From: Bacteroidota bacterium
GTDB taxonomy: Bacteria; Bacteroidota; Bacteroidia; Bacteroidales; Bacteroidaceae
Length of the DNA stretch: 25,393 nt
Direction of reading: 5' to 3'
Assembly: GCA_023415545.1 (NCBI GenBank)
Contig: JAEZKJ010000088.1
Location: 1 to 25,393 of the forward strand
Position numbers and translations under genes: made by a program. The notes beneath the pieces are model-generated. The model saw nothing but the letters and a program-made list of their open reading frames with translations. It searched no databases and was not told the DNA's origin. Below, piece by piece: positions 24,196-25,393 of this stretch; the stretch's first letter is position 1, and every line of letters begins with the position of its first letter.

Positions 24196-25393
24196 ATGAA
24201 AACAATATGTCTCTATTTTGAAATTCATCAGATAATACATCTTAAAAGATATCGTTTTTTTGAGATAGGAAGGGATCACTATTATTATGATGATTATGCT
24301 AATGAACAAGGTATAAATGAGGTAGTCGAAAAATCATATATCCCAGCGTTAAACACTCTGATAGATATGGCAAAAAGCAATGAAGGTGCTTTCAAAGTTG
24401 CTTTATCTATATCTGGGGTAGCACTTGAACAGTTGGAAATACATGCTCCTCAAGTTATCGAACTTCTCCATCAACTTAATGACACCGGTTGTTGTGAGTT
24501 CCTATGCGAACCTTATTCTCATGGATTATCTTCTTTAGCAAATGAAGAGTGCTTCCGTGAAGAGGTGGAGAGAATGAAAAGAAAAATTAAAGATGTTTTT
24601 GGCAAGACACCTAAAGTTTTCCGTAATTCTAGTCTTATTTATGATGATGAGATAGGTGGAATTGTTGCCGATATGGGTTTCAAAGGAATACTTGCCGAGG
24701 GAGCAAAACATACTCTTGGATGGAAGAGTCCTCATTACCTATATCATTGTGCTGTTAATCCATCTTTGAAAATATTACTACGTGATTATAAACTTTCAGA
24801 TGATATTAGCTTGAGATTCTCAAATAGTGAATGGAGCGAATATCCTTTGTTTGCTGATAAATATATTAATTGGATCTCAGAAATGCAGGATCAAGAGAAA
24901 GTGATAAATATCTTTATGGAACTTTCTGCACTAGGTATTTCTCAACCTCTATCATCTAATATTCTCGAATTCCTTAAAGCACTTCCTGCATGTGCTAAAG
25001 AGAAAAATATTTCTTTCTCTACTCCTTCAGAGGTTATTGCGAAGATGAAATCGGTAGATAGTCTACAAGTTACTTATCCAATGTCGTGGACAGATGAAGA
25101 GAGAGACATTTCACCATGGTTAGGTAATATCATGCAGCGTGAGGCGTTTAATAAACTTTACAGCGTTTCAGAGAGAGTATTACTTTGTCATGACAGAAAA
25201 ATAAAACAAGATTGGGATTATCTTCAGGCAAGTAATAATTTCCGTTTTATGTCTACAAAGAATACCGGTATCTCAATTGATAGAGGTATTTATGATTCGG
25301 CATACGATGCTTTCACTAACTATATGAATATTTTGGGAGACTTTATCCGTCGAGTAAATTCTTTATTCCCTGTTGATATGGATAATGAAGAGC
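24196..25393 (+). CDS. GH57 family alpha-amylase-like protein, 3' partial, altered catalytic regions
   Basis: The frame runs from ATG 24196 to the window end (399 codons visible). The opening CLYFEIHQIIHLKRYRFFEIG is the GH57 start, but the usual His-Gln-Pro reads His11-Gln12-Ile13. Region 2 is CEFLCEPYSHGLSSL. Region 3, ILAEGAKH, keeps the nucleophile Glu168. Region 4, usually like FMDYETFGEH with the acid/base Asp, reads FMELSALGIS (241-247 core), so the Asp position is Glu242 and the flanking residues differ. The DNA shows no frameshift there. GH57 enzymes act on alpha-1,4-glucans, and the cluster with a debranching enzyme and a glycosyltransferase points to storage glucan. With these changes it may be inactive or have another role. 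Relatives without full catalytic residues are known in GH57. Confidence 0.85.
   Translation, partial: MKTICLYFEIHQIIHLKRYRFFEIGRDHYYYDDYANEQGINEVVEKSYIPALNTLIDMAKSNEGAFKVALSISGVALEQLEIHAPQVIELLHQLNDTGCCEFLCEPYSHGLSSLANEECFREEVERMKRKIKDVFGKTPKVFRNSSLIYDDEIGGIVADMGFKGILAEGAKHTLGWKSPHYLYHCAVNPSLKILLRDYKLSDDISLRFSNSEWSEYPLFADKYINWISEMQDQEKVINIFMELSALGISQPLSSNILEFLKALPACAKEKNISFSTPSEVIAKMKSVDSLQVTYPMSWTDEERDISPWLGNIMQREAFNKLYSVSERVLLCHDRKIKQDWDYLQASNNFRFMSTKNTGISIDRGIYDSAYDAFTNYMNILGDFIRRVNSLFPVDMDNEE

Noticed and set aside
24535..24735. Minus-strand frame inside the GH57 gene
   Set aside because: It is antisense to conserved GH57 regions 2 and 3 and has no recognisable product.

Overview
The window is ordinary-looking chromosome from a low-GC member of the Bacteroidota, most likely order Bacteroidales. 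The signs are Bacteroides-type promoter boxes (TAnnTTTG) at several gene starts, a near absence of Shine-Dalgarno sequences, lineage-typical families (DUF4836 lipoprotein, DUF5686 outer-membrane protein, a MiaA paralogue of the 'GTGKD' kind) and a glycogen cluster of debranching enzyme, glycosyltransferase and GH57 protein. No phage, transposon, tRNA, rRNA or CRISPR array was seen.

Layout. 1-4906 (+): a run of closely spaced genes: the end of a bifunctional nuclease with a UVR motif, rsmE, a DUF4836 lipoprotein, an ABC ATPase and an FtsX-like permease (the last three joined by ATGA overlaps), then a cytosolic FKBP-type isomerase. 4907-5348: the only long gene-free stretch, holding a four-unit 21-bp array of imperfect dyads and a second family of GTTGACT repeats. 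5349-6200 (+): an isolated secreted GH16 glucanase. 6330-8402 (-): guaA and mscL. 8556-9566 (+): gapA, with a strong terminator. 9777-12441 (+): miaA, a lipid kinase and kdsA, ending in a long hairpin shared with a convergent 47-residue membrane protein (12487-12630, -). 12722-13423 (-): a Crp/Fnr regulator, divergent from a DUF5686 protein (13527-15728, +). 15824-20683 (+): a TolC / HlyD / ABC-2 / ABC-2 efflux operon without its own ATPase. 20951 to the end (+): the glycogen operon, cut by the window edge inside the GH57 gene.

How the genes work together. The first block pairs a lipoprotein with a LolCDE/MacB-like ABC pair, which suggests an envelope function. miaA, the lipid kinase and kdsA are tRNA and envelope-lipid housekeeping. 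The efflux operon supplies outer-membrane channel, adaptor and two inner-membrane halves. The terminal operon builds and trims storage glucan. The observations most worth following up are the GH57 protein with altered catalytic regions, the phased 21-bp dyad array before the GH16 gene, the ABC ATPase lacking its switch histidine, the inverted repeat covering the tolC-like start codon, and the unannotated-size small membrane protein. Nothing here clearly forms an undescribed defence or mobile system.
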